Assembly (NCBI RefSeq): GCF_000003815.2
Contig: NC_049979.1
Span: forward strand, 10,581,381-10,634,470
Direction: 5' to 3'
Source: Branchiostoma floridae
Taxonomy: Eukaryota > Chordata > Leptocardii > Amphioxiformes > Branchiostomatidae
DNA length: 53,090 nucleotides
Below the pieces are notes generated by a model. That model was not told where the DNA came from and ran no database searches. It saw only the letters and a program-made list of their open reading frames with translations. The position numbers were made by a program, and so were the translations under genes. Below are positions 34,401 to 45,011 of the stretch, piece by piece. Numbering within the stretch: position 1 is the stretch's first letter; each line of letters begins with the position of its first letter.

Positions 34401-37346
34401 CAGGGATTTCTGGGATAGGCCTTTACAAATCTGAGCAATAACGAACTACAACCGGTACTTACAGTAATGACACAGATGATAGCAATTTGCATTGAGCGGT
34501 TAATGTAGTGTTGTGTATTCTCCCAGAGCGTCTGAACTTAACCAACCTTTTGTTGACACGAGCCCAGAGTACTGTAAAGTCCTGTCCGCCAAGCTGTCTG
34601 ACCCCTGGCAGTCGTGCGTAAGCATAATGACATCAAAGTATGTTTCAACAAAGACCTATAATTTTGGGTTTTACTTCAAGGTGGGCTCATTCCATTCACT
34701 CCAAACCAATGGCTAAAGATCAAAATCCAATTTCCTCCCAGATGTGCGGGGCACGTCCACTTGTTTGTGTACTGTAATGACTCCAGCTTGTTCGGACAGT
34801 TTATTTAACTTTAAGCTCTCTGTGCTCAGTGTTCGATGTTTATTGGATGGTGAAGGTGAGGGCCGGCTATTTGCCTTCAGGGCTACGGTTTGAACTTAAC
34901 AGTAAAACATGCCGGGCGATTTTTGTACAAATCAGGGCCAAATGAAGTCGGTGATCCAACGAGACATCTCATAACACGAACCCTCACATCTGCCGACAGA
35001 CAGGTCGTACCTCCTACAGGTAGGAATGGCAACTCTCGGCATAGAATTTCCATTAATCTGTGAGCGACCAGGGGAGGGGGGGAAGTGACCTTTGACGTCC
35101 AACACAATTCTCGTTCTGACAGAACATGGGTTTGTCATGTCGCACGGTTTAACGAGCGGCAATTTTCTGCGTGTAAACATGGCAGGGGCATCATGCGCAC
35201 ATCCGGGAAACATCGCGGGGCCCAGCCCGCCGCCCCTCGGCAGTGTGCGTGTCAACTCCCCCTCCGGCCCATGTGCCTGCCAGGTGAGAAGGCACACACA
35301 CCCCTGCTGGGGCGCATGGTTAGCTCCTGTTAATATTGACACCGGGCCTCTCTTTCTGTCGCAAATAGCTTTTTTATGAACTCGCGGTCAAACAAAAGCA
35401 TGTGGTCCCCCTTTTCCGAGACAGAACTGGTGGTACAAGATTAGTGGGAACGTCACGTATGTTTGCAACACAAACTTCTGGTTGGCATATCACATCGTTG
35501 CATGTAATGATAATTAAAAGGGATCGACAGTTGAAGGAAAATTCCTCAGAAGCCGGGAGAGTGCGAAAGATACGACTAGGTCATGTGTGTAACACCATGT
35601 GTGTGGTCTGGCCGCATACCCTCCAAGACAATTACTACCCGTCATTATTTTAGGCAGGAAAGCAGGAGGACCGGCATGAGGTGATACAGATGGCCCTATA
35701 AGATATGCAAAGGAAAAAAAAAGGCCCGTTTCACAGGCAGAACATTTACACACACTTATAGCCTCGGGCAGGAAGTCAATAGAAATTTCACAAGTGCCTG
35801 AAAAACGCCCTTGTTAATTAGTTTTGCTGTTCGCACATTGTTGTTATATATGTTTCTGGGTTTGCCACATAGGTGCGAAAACTGGTCAGACAAAGCCGTC
35901 CCGAACTGACCGCGTGTCGTTTATAAAAACAGTTGATGTTTCCGAACGCCTGACCGCTTTTCGGAAAGTTGGCAGCAAAAACTTCTTTCGGTGCCATCAG
36001 CGCACCAGATGTACCTGGAAACCCCACTCGGACCCTTTCGCTAGATCCCGGCCTGTCACGAGCCAGCAAGCCGAAAAGAAACAAACACGGAAAGCCAGAT
36101 TTTGGGGGTCTTAAATTCCAGTAGGCTAGTGGGGAAAGGCTGTCCCCTATTAAAAGGGTTCCCTGAAATATCGATACCATTTAGAGGCCACTCAATTAGT
36201 TAATTTTATTGATGTCGACCACCCCATGAGGTTTGGCCCTAGGACCCCCTGATAAGATCGCACAACTCAGCGTCTCCGATGATGCTTCCGCGCGTGATTC
36301 TTTCATTAAATAAACAACAGGGAACATAGATGTATAGATGGTTATCTTAACATCGAGTCTGCTTGTGAATATTTGAAGTGAATTTCCTTCGAAGATGATG
36401 TTTTTCATAAGTTCCACCATTGGCACCTTTCCTTCCGTATCTATCTCGGACTCGCCCCAGCAGATATGTGTATGCGACGCGACAGACAGCGCGTAGGGGA
36501 AACACTTTGGATGTGCCGATCTGCCACGTGCTGTATAATAGATAACTAAAAGCAACAATCACAGGCCGATTTGGAAGTTACAGTAGCAGACGTTAGTCGT
36601 AGATACAAACAGGAAACTTCCCAGACTTACGTTCGCCGTCTTATCAAGCCCGGTAACAATAGGAAACTGTTGCTACCTGGTATGGCCTGCCCAGAGGCGA
36701 AACGTGCACTTACTCCTAGTCATATTTATTCCCATAAGACGAGCTGACCGCACCCATGGGCGTCTTATCATACTAAAGGAATGCATCGGTTTGCACCGGT
36801 AAAAAGGTGTGGTGATGACTGCAAGTACTTTGTTCCTTTAATGACTTCCACGGTGTCTCCGCATTCCTTAGCTCTGTGTAGGTCTCAGAGGTTTAGGTGG
36901 GGCAGGGACAACTCTATCCTTATTTTATAGCTCTGACATATAAGATATCGTCCCCACAATAACCATATAAACACCATCCGCTCCAATGACTGCCCTCTAC
37001 AGAGATCAAGGCATTTCTGTCACTCTGAGCCAGGTTCAAGATTACAGTTCCCCCCTTGGCCCTTTAAACACTATAATCTACATAATGCCCCGACTTGTGG
37101 GAAATCCTGGGACGCTGCTAATTGGACAGCCGTCTCTCAGCGCTGCCCCCATGGTTGGTACCTCCAGGATGTAAGCTATCCCCACCTGGCTGATGACAGA
37201 TCTTCATACAGTGGGCCCCGAGCTTTCTCATGGTCTTCATCCTAATAAGTGGAGTTCACAAGTCATCTAGAATCATGAGTATTTATATGAGGTTAAGTTG
37301 GTTAACTAAACTTTGTAGAATGTTTCAACCCTATTTAAGACCTATC
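34401..37346. other. Intergenic region between bmp2/4 and the kinase gene, nothing recognised
   Basis: No protein similarity, RNA gene or clear repeat could be recognised on either strand. Open frames are short and unconvincing. It may hold the downstream enhancers of bmp2/4 and the distal 3' UTR of the kinase gene on -. Confidence 0.4.
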
Positions 37347-37353
37347 AAAGGTC

Positions 37354-37553
37354 TAGTCTCTACCAGACTCACTTGATTAGAATAGTATGAATTAAACTAT
37401 TATTTGACCAACTAAGGAGTCTAATCTGTCAGCAGTTAGCCATAGTTACATGTTCCAGGATGAAGCTCAATGATTGGCTAATTCCTTTGCCAAATGATTA
37501 TTCGTCTCTGGACAATTTTTACAATCTTTATCCGAGCAGCCTGGTACACACTA
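37354..37553. mobile_element. Miniature element with TAGTCTCTACCAG ends, copy 1
   Basis: Left end TAGTCTCTACCAGACTC; right end, read on the other strand, TAGTGTGTACCAGGCTG. The interior shares 'cctttgccaaatgattattc' and 'gtctctggacaatttttac' with other copies. About 200 bp. No clear target duplication; the flanks are inverted (ggtc/gacc). Confidence 0.6.
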
Positions 37554-37599
37554 GACCTTTAAATATCAATAGGGCATACAATTACTCCTGATTCTAAAT

Positions 37600-39237
37600 G
37601 ACTTGTACTTTTCTCTTTCATGAGTACTGAAGAGAAGTTCACTTCTTTTGTACTCACATATTGTACAAACACAAGATGTGGGTAGAAATGACTTTCATTC
37701 TCACACTAAGAAAATCACACCAGCATGGTGACAAAAGAAGTTGGGAAATCAAAACAAAAGGTGTTTGAGAAAGGCTAATTAGACTTCCAGTCTTTACAAC
37801 ACGATTTAATACCTTGATGCTGTTTCTTTTGATTAACAAAACTGTGGGTAACAAGATCAATATACTTACAATAGACTTACAGAGTAAAATAGCTATTACT
37901 TCTAGAAGTGAACAGTAAATGAGGGATTAATCCAATTATCATACAAACATCATAATATCAATCATTTCACCTCTTCCTACTTGAAAAGCTCATTTACAAC
38001 ACATAGCGGTATTTACAGGATCGAGTATAACCATACAGTTTCTCAATGTAACGTACAAGTGCTCAATAATCAGGAACACTTTTCTTTTACATCTTTTGTG
38101 TTCCCATCAAAATTAACATTCCTGTTACACACAGTTCAATCCCCAAACAAACAGACTGGATTTGTGTTCCCTTTCACTCAGGAACAACTTTTCATGTGGA
38201 GACTTCATGCATGACCAACCATAACAGTTAGCTTCACAGTTGTCAAACATGCATAAACCATGACCATCCTCTCTCTTCATTTTCATCTCCCATGTAGGGA
38301 CCCAGGGTCCAGGTGGCCTCTAATCTACCAGCAGATTAGAAAGGTACAATCGTATCATTTCTCAAGCTCCTGTTTCCGTGGAGCACATGGTCCATTGATA
38401 CTGTCTTTGCTGTCTAAAGATTTGCTTGGAGATTACATGGCCACTACAGCAGGTCCAGCTAGTCTCTACAAGACTTCTTTAATAGTCTACTGCATGTGCA
38501 ACTCCTTTGCCAGCTAACTGCTCTGGCAGATGATGAAGCCTACTTTTACACTTTGCACTATTTTTGGATTACCGATGGAGTCTGGTACAGGCTAGGATAA
38601 GAGGGAATACTTACATACATTGATATTCCCTCTCTACTTGAAGGTAGGCTCAAAGCAATCATTCTGAGACCGCTGGTAAAAGCATAAACCCATCTTCACA
38701 AAATGTACATAAACAATGGGTAGTTAAGACCTTCAAGGAGGTTTTCAGGCAGACAGGGCATCTCAGGACTTGGTGGGAACCTTTAAATGTGTCCAGGGGC
38801 ATCCTTTTTTTAAAATTCAGAATGTCACCACTGTCCCTAAATTTCTGGAAAAAAATCAATATGACCAAATTGTATAACTATAAAAATGACGTATGCTTTA
38901 AAGATTGCCTCTGAAAATGCAGGACATTGTTTCAGAGGGTTAGACATTTTGGTAATGTGTTATTAAATTATGTACCAGTATTCTGTATGCTGTACATTGG
39001 TACCATATTTGATATGTGGTCCCATGTTTGTGGTGTCTGGTACCAAAATCACTGAGATATAACATTCACAGTGCCAGCAAAACATGTGCCTGATGCTGTG
39101 GGCTCAGACCTTTCCCCATGTACAATTCCTGCCTGCTTTTTTTTCGTATTCAGACCGCACCAAATATGGAAACATCTATTTTCTGGCTAAGAGCTAATGT
39201 TGCAGGTGTTTCATCGTGGAGACAGAAAGGGGATGTT
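37600..39237 (-). other. Probable 3' UTR and downstream DNA of the kinase gene, with one miniature element
   Basis: No coding sequence is recognised between the kinase stop codon (39238-39240 on -) and copy 1 of the miniature element. Much of it is T/A-rich and may be transcribed as the kinase 3' UTR. A second miniature element copy lies at 38460-38594. Confidence 0.35.
38460..38594. mobile_element. Miniature element with TAGTCTCTACCAG ends, copy 2
   Basis: Left TAGTCTCTACAAGACTTC; right end on the other strand TAGCCTGTACCAGACTCC. About 135 bp; interior includes 'cctttgccagctaactgctc' as in copy 1. No target duplication seen. Confidence 0.6.
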
Positions 39238-42200
39238 TCAAACATTGGAACTCTGCCTGCCTGTAAGGCTAAGGTGAGACAAAGGTTGGATGGAGAGTGA
39301 CTCCTTTGATGTTCTGGGTAAGGTTATGCCTTTTGGAGGGGTCATTTCAGAAGGTACCATGGTTAGCCCTTGCCCAGCAGACCAGAGAGAGGATGGCAAA
39401 GTTGAGGACTGGCCAATACTGATGAGTCCGTTAGAAGAGGGAGCTACAAGAGAAGAAGGGCAGGATTCAGCAACTTCCACGCTGTTGTCTCCATCACTGT
39501 CCACTGCCTTGTAGTAATCCTTGGACTGGTCCACTCTCAGGTCCAGGTAGGGGGTGTCTTTCTCCATGAGGTCCTCCAAGAAGTTGCGGATGTCCGTGAA
39601 GGAAGGGCGGTCTTCAGGGAGCTCGTGCCAGCAGGTAAGCATCAACTGGTACCTGAAAGAAATCAGACTGTCAAAACACACATTCCTGCCCCATTCTGTC
39701 CGTGGAGTGACCTTAGAAACGGACCATTAACTTCGGGGAAGTTCAAACAATCACAAAATGACTTTTCTTTGTAATAAACCTAGCACATATTTTAAGTAAT
39801 AGACCTGATATACCATGATGATTTAGCTGCTGTTTGCTTTCGGACTTCCTTCACCTTCAACTACCCTGTACTCTGTTGATGAATGCAAGATTAGAGAGCC
39901 TGGTTCTGGGGCATCTCTTGATAATTTGCTACTCTGACCAGGGTGTGCGGCTACTATGGTAGTTTATCTGCAAAAATTCAAGAATCCTTGGGTGCTTGGA
40001 ACTGTTTTTGATCAGGATATAAACAGGGTGAGTGTAGTGTTACTGAGAAGGAATGGGGGAACTGCGCATCATCATCCAACACCTCTGTGGTGTCCATGTT
40101 AAGTGCTCGCATTGCAAGGAGCGATTTCGCCATCATCCATCATGGCAGCGCCGAAACAGACCAAACGTGGTGCGTACAAGTTCCAGCTGGGTGCGGTCAG
40201 GAAGTTGAAGCTCACGGTATGGCAGAGGTGGTATTTCTGCCTTTTACTCTGCGAACCTTTGATCTGGGTTACCTTTCTGTGCCTGCACTTGGGCGTGAAA
40301 GTTGTGTGCACTAACCACAGTCATGGCCATTGTCGGCGTGTTTTTGTTGCAGTTCAGGCGTGTCACAGCTCCCACCTCCAACCTGACCACATTCAACACT
40401 ACAGGTGCGAAGACTGGCTTTGTGGCAATTGTACTGTGAAGGATAATTTCTTCGATTTTGGAATGGGGAGGATGCCAGGAGCGTGCTGTAACAGAGCCAA
40501 CCCTTAATGTCTTTCACCCCAGGTATGCCAACCATTTAGAAGTACCTGAGTGATGAATGATGAGCAGGAGATGAGCCACAGCGCCCCTCTTGGGTCCCGT
40601 CAGGGAATTGGGACCCACTTTTAGCAAATAGATATATGTATACCAAGGGGATAGTCTCTATCAGACTCCTTGGGCTGCTGAAAATTGGCCAACTAGAGGG
40701 AAATATTTGTCCAAGAAGCTAGCAGTCAGAAAGTTACAAGCTGGCAACAGGTATTCACCCTATCTGGCCCAAAATACTGTTTTTCAGCAATGGAAGGAGT
40801 CTGGCAGAGACTACCTAGGGGACCTGTTCCAGGTGTAAATGGGCATAAATTACTGTTAATTAGGAGGGCCACACCTGTTGGTAACCCTGGGAGACCAGGA
40901 GGAGTTATGCTAATGTAGATGACTGTTGTGTTCAGATAATGATTTCTTTATCACTGTGGGGTTTTGCATTTGTTTTGTTCCTTGGCACATCTTCACAAAA
41001 TCAGCTGCTCCATTGTTAGACATCAATGCCATTAGATCCAATTAATCCAATCATCTGAGTCCTATTTGTGGGAGGTGCTGTGTTTTGAATGCCTTTCTTA
41101 TCAGCCCTATTCACTCTTTTTGTTGGTTTTGTGCAGTCCAGGCTGTTTCACTACTGTATGGATAAAGATAAACAATGTGACTATCAATGATGCTTACATC
41201 TCATCAGGGCAGTTTTCGGGTTGCTCCATCCTGTATCCTCTCTGCAGCAGGCCTAGCATGTCCCTGTTCTGAATGCCGGGGTAGGGGCAGCCCCCCAGGG
41301 TCGCCAGCTCCCAAAGAACCACTCCAAACGACCAGCTGACGAAAACAACAAAGAACAAAACATGTATGAAGTGATTGTTTGAAATGCTGATATAGTAAAC
41401 CTTCACACAAAAGTTGGGTGCAGTCTCCTGTGTGTCGTGTGTACACATTGTGTGGACGTACAGTGGGAGCAGCCCCGATTCAAAAGAGCGTGGCCCACCT
41501 GTTTGGAATCAAGTAACTCTATAGAAAAAGCTGGAAACAGCCTCCTATCGATGACTGGATTATGGGGCTTTACAGAACAAAATATTCCACACTAGTGGCG
41601 AGTATTGACAATGTTCAAGGTCTTACAGCCTGCTAAACAGGTTTTCAAGAGGTATCAGGGACACATATTGGCAGAACAGGTCAGGGGAGGAGGTTTGGAG
41701 ATTTTCTTACTAATTGGCTATTGAGCGGCCCTTTGTTGGTGTAGAGGTTCACCTGCGTCCACAGCAAGAGGTGATGAATAAAGTCACTGTTGTCGCATGT
41801 AAGGTAAGCGTGCCATTGAGGACCGGCGACAAAGAATCGCTCATTGTGCGGCTTGTATTGTTGAGGAAGAGTATCCGTTTCGGAAAGCGTGGTATATCAG
41901 GGAAAATGGTTTAGAGGCTTTTGCTTCCCCTCTTTGGACGATTGTTTGCACACTCGCAGACAGAGGCCCACGTTACCTTTTCAGCCCTTCCTTGTTGAAA
42001 AGTTGCAATAACAAACAAGTATCACCTTGCAACAGTAAACTACTTGATCAGCCTGAGATGTCAAAGGGCCAATCATTAGTAGACATTTGTGAGCATCACT
42101 TTGTGTACCTTGGCAAACAGTGCGGAGCAGGTGACCAAGCCACCCGAGGGATCTGAGCCATTATGGAGGACTCTGTGTCTCTACACGACAAGACACTTCT

Positions 42201-43750
42201 GTTGGAGTTTGACTGAGGACTTTGTTTTATCAAGAGCACTTTGTTTCTTCCTGTACACAAACCCCTTCTCCTCCGGCAAAAAGCATTTACTTTCCCATCA
42301 TTTGAGACAGCTACAAAAATGGTTTCGGGTTTTTAATGGCGAGTGCTTTGTACAAAGTGACTTGACCACCAATTTGTCATCCACTTCAAGACATTTACTT
42401 TGGAGCGACTGTGGGTCACACCGCCAGGCTCTTCCTGTACAAACCTCCTAATTGCAACAGAAAATATTTACATACTGTGATTAAGTGTGGACAGAGATCC
42501 CGGGAGCCTTTTGCCGGAGTAAGGCTCTTACAATTGGAGTTAAAAAGGGGTTTAACGACTTATCAATTTATGCTGTCAACATACTGTTTCTTTTCACAAG
42601 TTATCAGTCACAACCTGAAACCCTTCAGCTAACTGTACTTGTCAGATTAGAATGCTCAAGTTTCCTAGGGCTGGGGCCTCATTTTCAACACTGGTATCAA
42701 CTTCTCACAGAATACTAGTCAAATCTCATCTACAAAACCTCACTTGAGTAGGGACACCAGAAGGGTATTGCCACTAGTATGGAGGGATTAGGAATGGCCA
42801 TGGCCTATTCTAACCTCCTGTTCGATACGACCTAGTACGAGGTAGGGAGCTCTCAGTGTGGGTTTGACTCGTGTTGACACAAGCTGTACAATTGTAATAC
42901 CATAATCAAGTGGTCACAATGTCCCATTCTTAGAGCATCTGTCATCACATGTCTCAGGTAAGGGACTCACATGTCACTCTGTGTGGTAAACGTCTGGTCA
43001 AAGATGGCCTCAGGTGACATCCACTTGATTGGCAGCTTGCCGCCCCTCTTGCTGACATAGATCTTGTCCGTGTAGATGTAGCGAGTCAGTCCGAAGTCTC
43101 CGATCTTCACGACCCCTTCATCTCCCACAAGGACATTCCGAGCTGCAAGGTCACGATGCACAAATCCCTTCTGCCACAGAAATTCCTTTAAGAAGAAAAT
43201 TATCTTATTGAATTTCTTTTAAGCATCAGCTGAAGGTATTTTGTAAAATTTGATAGAGCAAACGTGGAACCATACTGTGATGGAACCGCCGGTATGGACA
43301 ATCTTTTCCCAACCAAATAAATTAAATGTACAAAACAAAAGAAAACAATTAAAACAATGGAGAGGGGCACAAGCACAAGCAATCTCCAAGCTGACAATGT
43401 TTTGCTCAGTTTTTCCAAGGAGCTTTTATCAGCTGATAAAGGCTCCTTGGTTTTTCTGTACACGTTGTCTCAAATTGGTCTGCTGACTGTTTTTCATTTC
43501 AGTCATAGGAGAAGAGGTAAAGGTCAGACAAACTGTAACAAAATATAAAGATTCAGATCTTTATAATTGGAAGTCCTAATGAATACAGAAAAAAAGGCCT
43601 AAGAATTCTTGAGGCATTTTGTACTCTCATAACTGCAATAATTGAAAATTACTACCTTACCATTCCCACTGCTATCTGTCTGGCGAAGGACAGGAGGTTC
43701 ATCTGGGTGAGACTGCCTTCTTCGAGATCATCTCCCCTTCCTGCATAGAC
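39238..43750 (-). CDS. Receptor tyrosine kinase, 3' exons (kinase C-lobe and cytoplasmic tail), partial
   Basis: Four exons on -: 43750-43661, 43185-42971, 41335-41198, 39652-39238, all GT-AG with matching phases (0, 2, 2), giving 285 residues and a stop. It contains the end of a kinase insert ([14 protein letters not shown]), [18 protein letters not shown], catalytic loop [15 protein letters not shown], an activation loop with two or three tyrosines ([14 protein letters not shown]), [38 protein letters not shown] and [12 protein letters not shown]. The tail has PYLDL and DYYKAV as possible docking tyrosines. Residues look most like the FGFR/VEGFR/RET-type group and the invertebrate Cad96Ca-like receptors; I cannot choose. 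It would be a plasma-membrane receptor. The N-lobe, transmembrane and ectodomain exons were not found between 43,752 and the window end, although the gap at 44385 could hide one. Confidence 0.9.
40142..40216 (+). other. Possible first coding exon on + inside a kinase intron
   Basis: ATG in fair context (catcATGGCA, G at +4) opens [20 protein letters not shown] plus KLKLT, ending at a donor-like acg|gtatgg (GT at 40217-40218). The peptide is basic and reads like a genuine N-terminus, but no following exon was identified and the protein is not recognised. It could be chance or a gene on the opposite strand nested in the kinase gene. Confidence 0.22.
40652..40813. mobile_element. Miniature element with TAGTCTCTACCAG ends, copy 3, with target duplication
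   Basis: Starts TAGTCTCTATCAGACTCCTT and ends with the inverse of TAGTCTCTGCCAGACTCCTT; 162 bp. Flanked directly by CCAAGGGGA (40643-40651) and CCTAGGGGA (40814-40822), a 9-bp target duplication with one mismatch. It lies in an intron of the kinase gene. A 9-bp duplication fits Mutator-like or Merlin elements; no protein is encoded. Confidence 0.75.
41336..42970 (-). other. Kinase gene intron
   Basis: Bounded by the donor at 42970-42965 (gtgagt) and the acceptor at 41337-41336 (gtcag). No embedded gene, RNA or clear repeat recognised. Confidence 0.8.
43186..43660 (-). other. Kinase gene intron
   Basis: Bounded by the donor gtaagg at 43660-43655 and the acceptor cttaaag ending at 43186. A short inverted pair 'aaggagc' (43419) and 'gctcctt' (43441) flanks 'ttttatcagctgataaa'. 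No gene recognised. Confidence 0.8.
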
Positions 43751-43987
43751 CTGGATTGTGGCAGGAACACACAGGTGAGAACTGACTCAAATGAAATGCT
43801 GTTGTAGTGTTGCTGTTTTTTTCAACATTCTTTAATAGCTGCACAGGTTATACTTTTCTTTGGAGCATTGACAATCTGTCTTAGATATTTAGCGTTTCTA
43901 TCATGACTCTAGATGCTAAAAAGAAAAGCATAACCTGTGTTAAATACAGTACATGCATCGTCTGTATATATTGCAATAGAAGTACAT

Positions 43988-44047
43988 GAATGAATGAACT
44001 TTATTGCACAACATTTGTACATGGTACAATTGTAAGGCAACAATAAC
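43988..44047 (-). repeat. LINE-like 3' tail (AATAAAGTTCATTCATTCA on -)
   Basis: Read on -, the sequence ends 'gtgcaataaagttcattcat' with a short TTCA microsatellite, the typical 3' end of CR1/L2-type LINEs or SINEs derived from them. Only the tail is recognisable. Confidence 0.5.
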
Positions 44048-44384
44048 AAGTCAATTAATACAATGATACTCGTCTAAGTTCTATGTATGTGATCAGACTG
44101 GACATCATTTGAGTTAATGTTTGGATTTTCAGTCCCATGTTTCCAGGACCTTCAGTAAGAATTGTTTAAGATTCACTCAAATGAGAGTCAAACATACATA
44201 TAGGCTATAGCCACTACTGTTCATATTATAGCAGCGCTAGGATTTCTTCCAAGTAGTATGTCAGGTCATTTTGCCTGTGGGGTCTTGCTCCTTCCTAGGG
44301 GGCATTTTGCCACCTTGAATCAATGTTATGACAGCAGCAGGTAGACATGGTCATAGCTGGTGTTGTGTTGATGCAGGTTGGGGA

Positions 44385-44484
44385 NNNNNNNNNNNNNNNN
44401 NNNNNNNNNNNNNNNNNNNNNNNNNNNNNNNNNNNNNNNNNNNNNNNNNNNNNNNNNNNNNNNNNNNNNNNNNNNNNNNNNNNN
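44385..44484. other. Assembly gap (100 N)
   Basis: Exactly 100 Ns, a placeholder of unknown true size. It lies upstream of the kinase exons found here and could conceal an exon. Confidence 0.99.
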
Positions 44485-44847
44485 GGGGTTTTAGAAGAAA
44501 AGGGAGGTTCAGGTGGAATGGGTCAAACTCTGTTTACTTCTCTTCACAGATATTGTGAGCACCCCTCAGCTGTGGCCTTCCTTTGGTTTCAGGTACACGT
44601 GCAAGCCCTTTGTGCCACTACGCAAACCATAACTTCCGTGCAACCCGAGACCGCAGAGCGAAAGAAACAACCTGCGCGAGAAACCGCTGCGAGGGAGGAC
44701 CACACACACAACCAGCCGAGGTGAAGTACCGATCCGTTGATAGAAACAAGCTTCAACATAGGGAAACGCACAACTTTATTTACTGTCAACATCTGCTTAC
44801 AAGAGCAAATGACCCACAGACTTTTTTGACATGGTGGCATACAGGTA

Positions 44848-45009
44848 CAGTCAGAACTGTCCAAGAAGACCACTCATGACAGGGGACCGATACAATTAGT
44901 GTCTATGTGGACCGGATTCTTGATGCTTTTTCGACTTGAAAGGTTATCGACAGGACCACCAAAAAAGCAGTCACATTGGCCAGGTGGTTCAGTTGAGCAG
45001 GTTTGACTG
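44848..45009. mobile_element. Miniature mariner-like element with CAGTCAAACCTG-type ends
   Basis: Left CAGTCAGAACTGTCCAAGAAGACCAC; right end on the other strand CAGTCAAACCTGCTCAACTG. Both ends are flanked by TA (44846-44847 and 45010-45011), as for Tc1/mariner insertions. 162 bp, no coding capacity. A truncated relative lies at 7146-7272. Confidence 0.75.
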
Positions 45010-45011
45010 TA

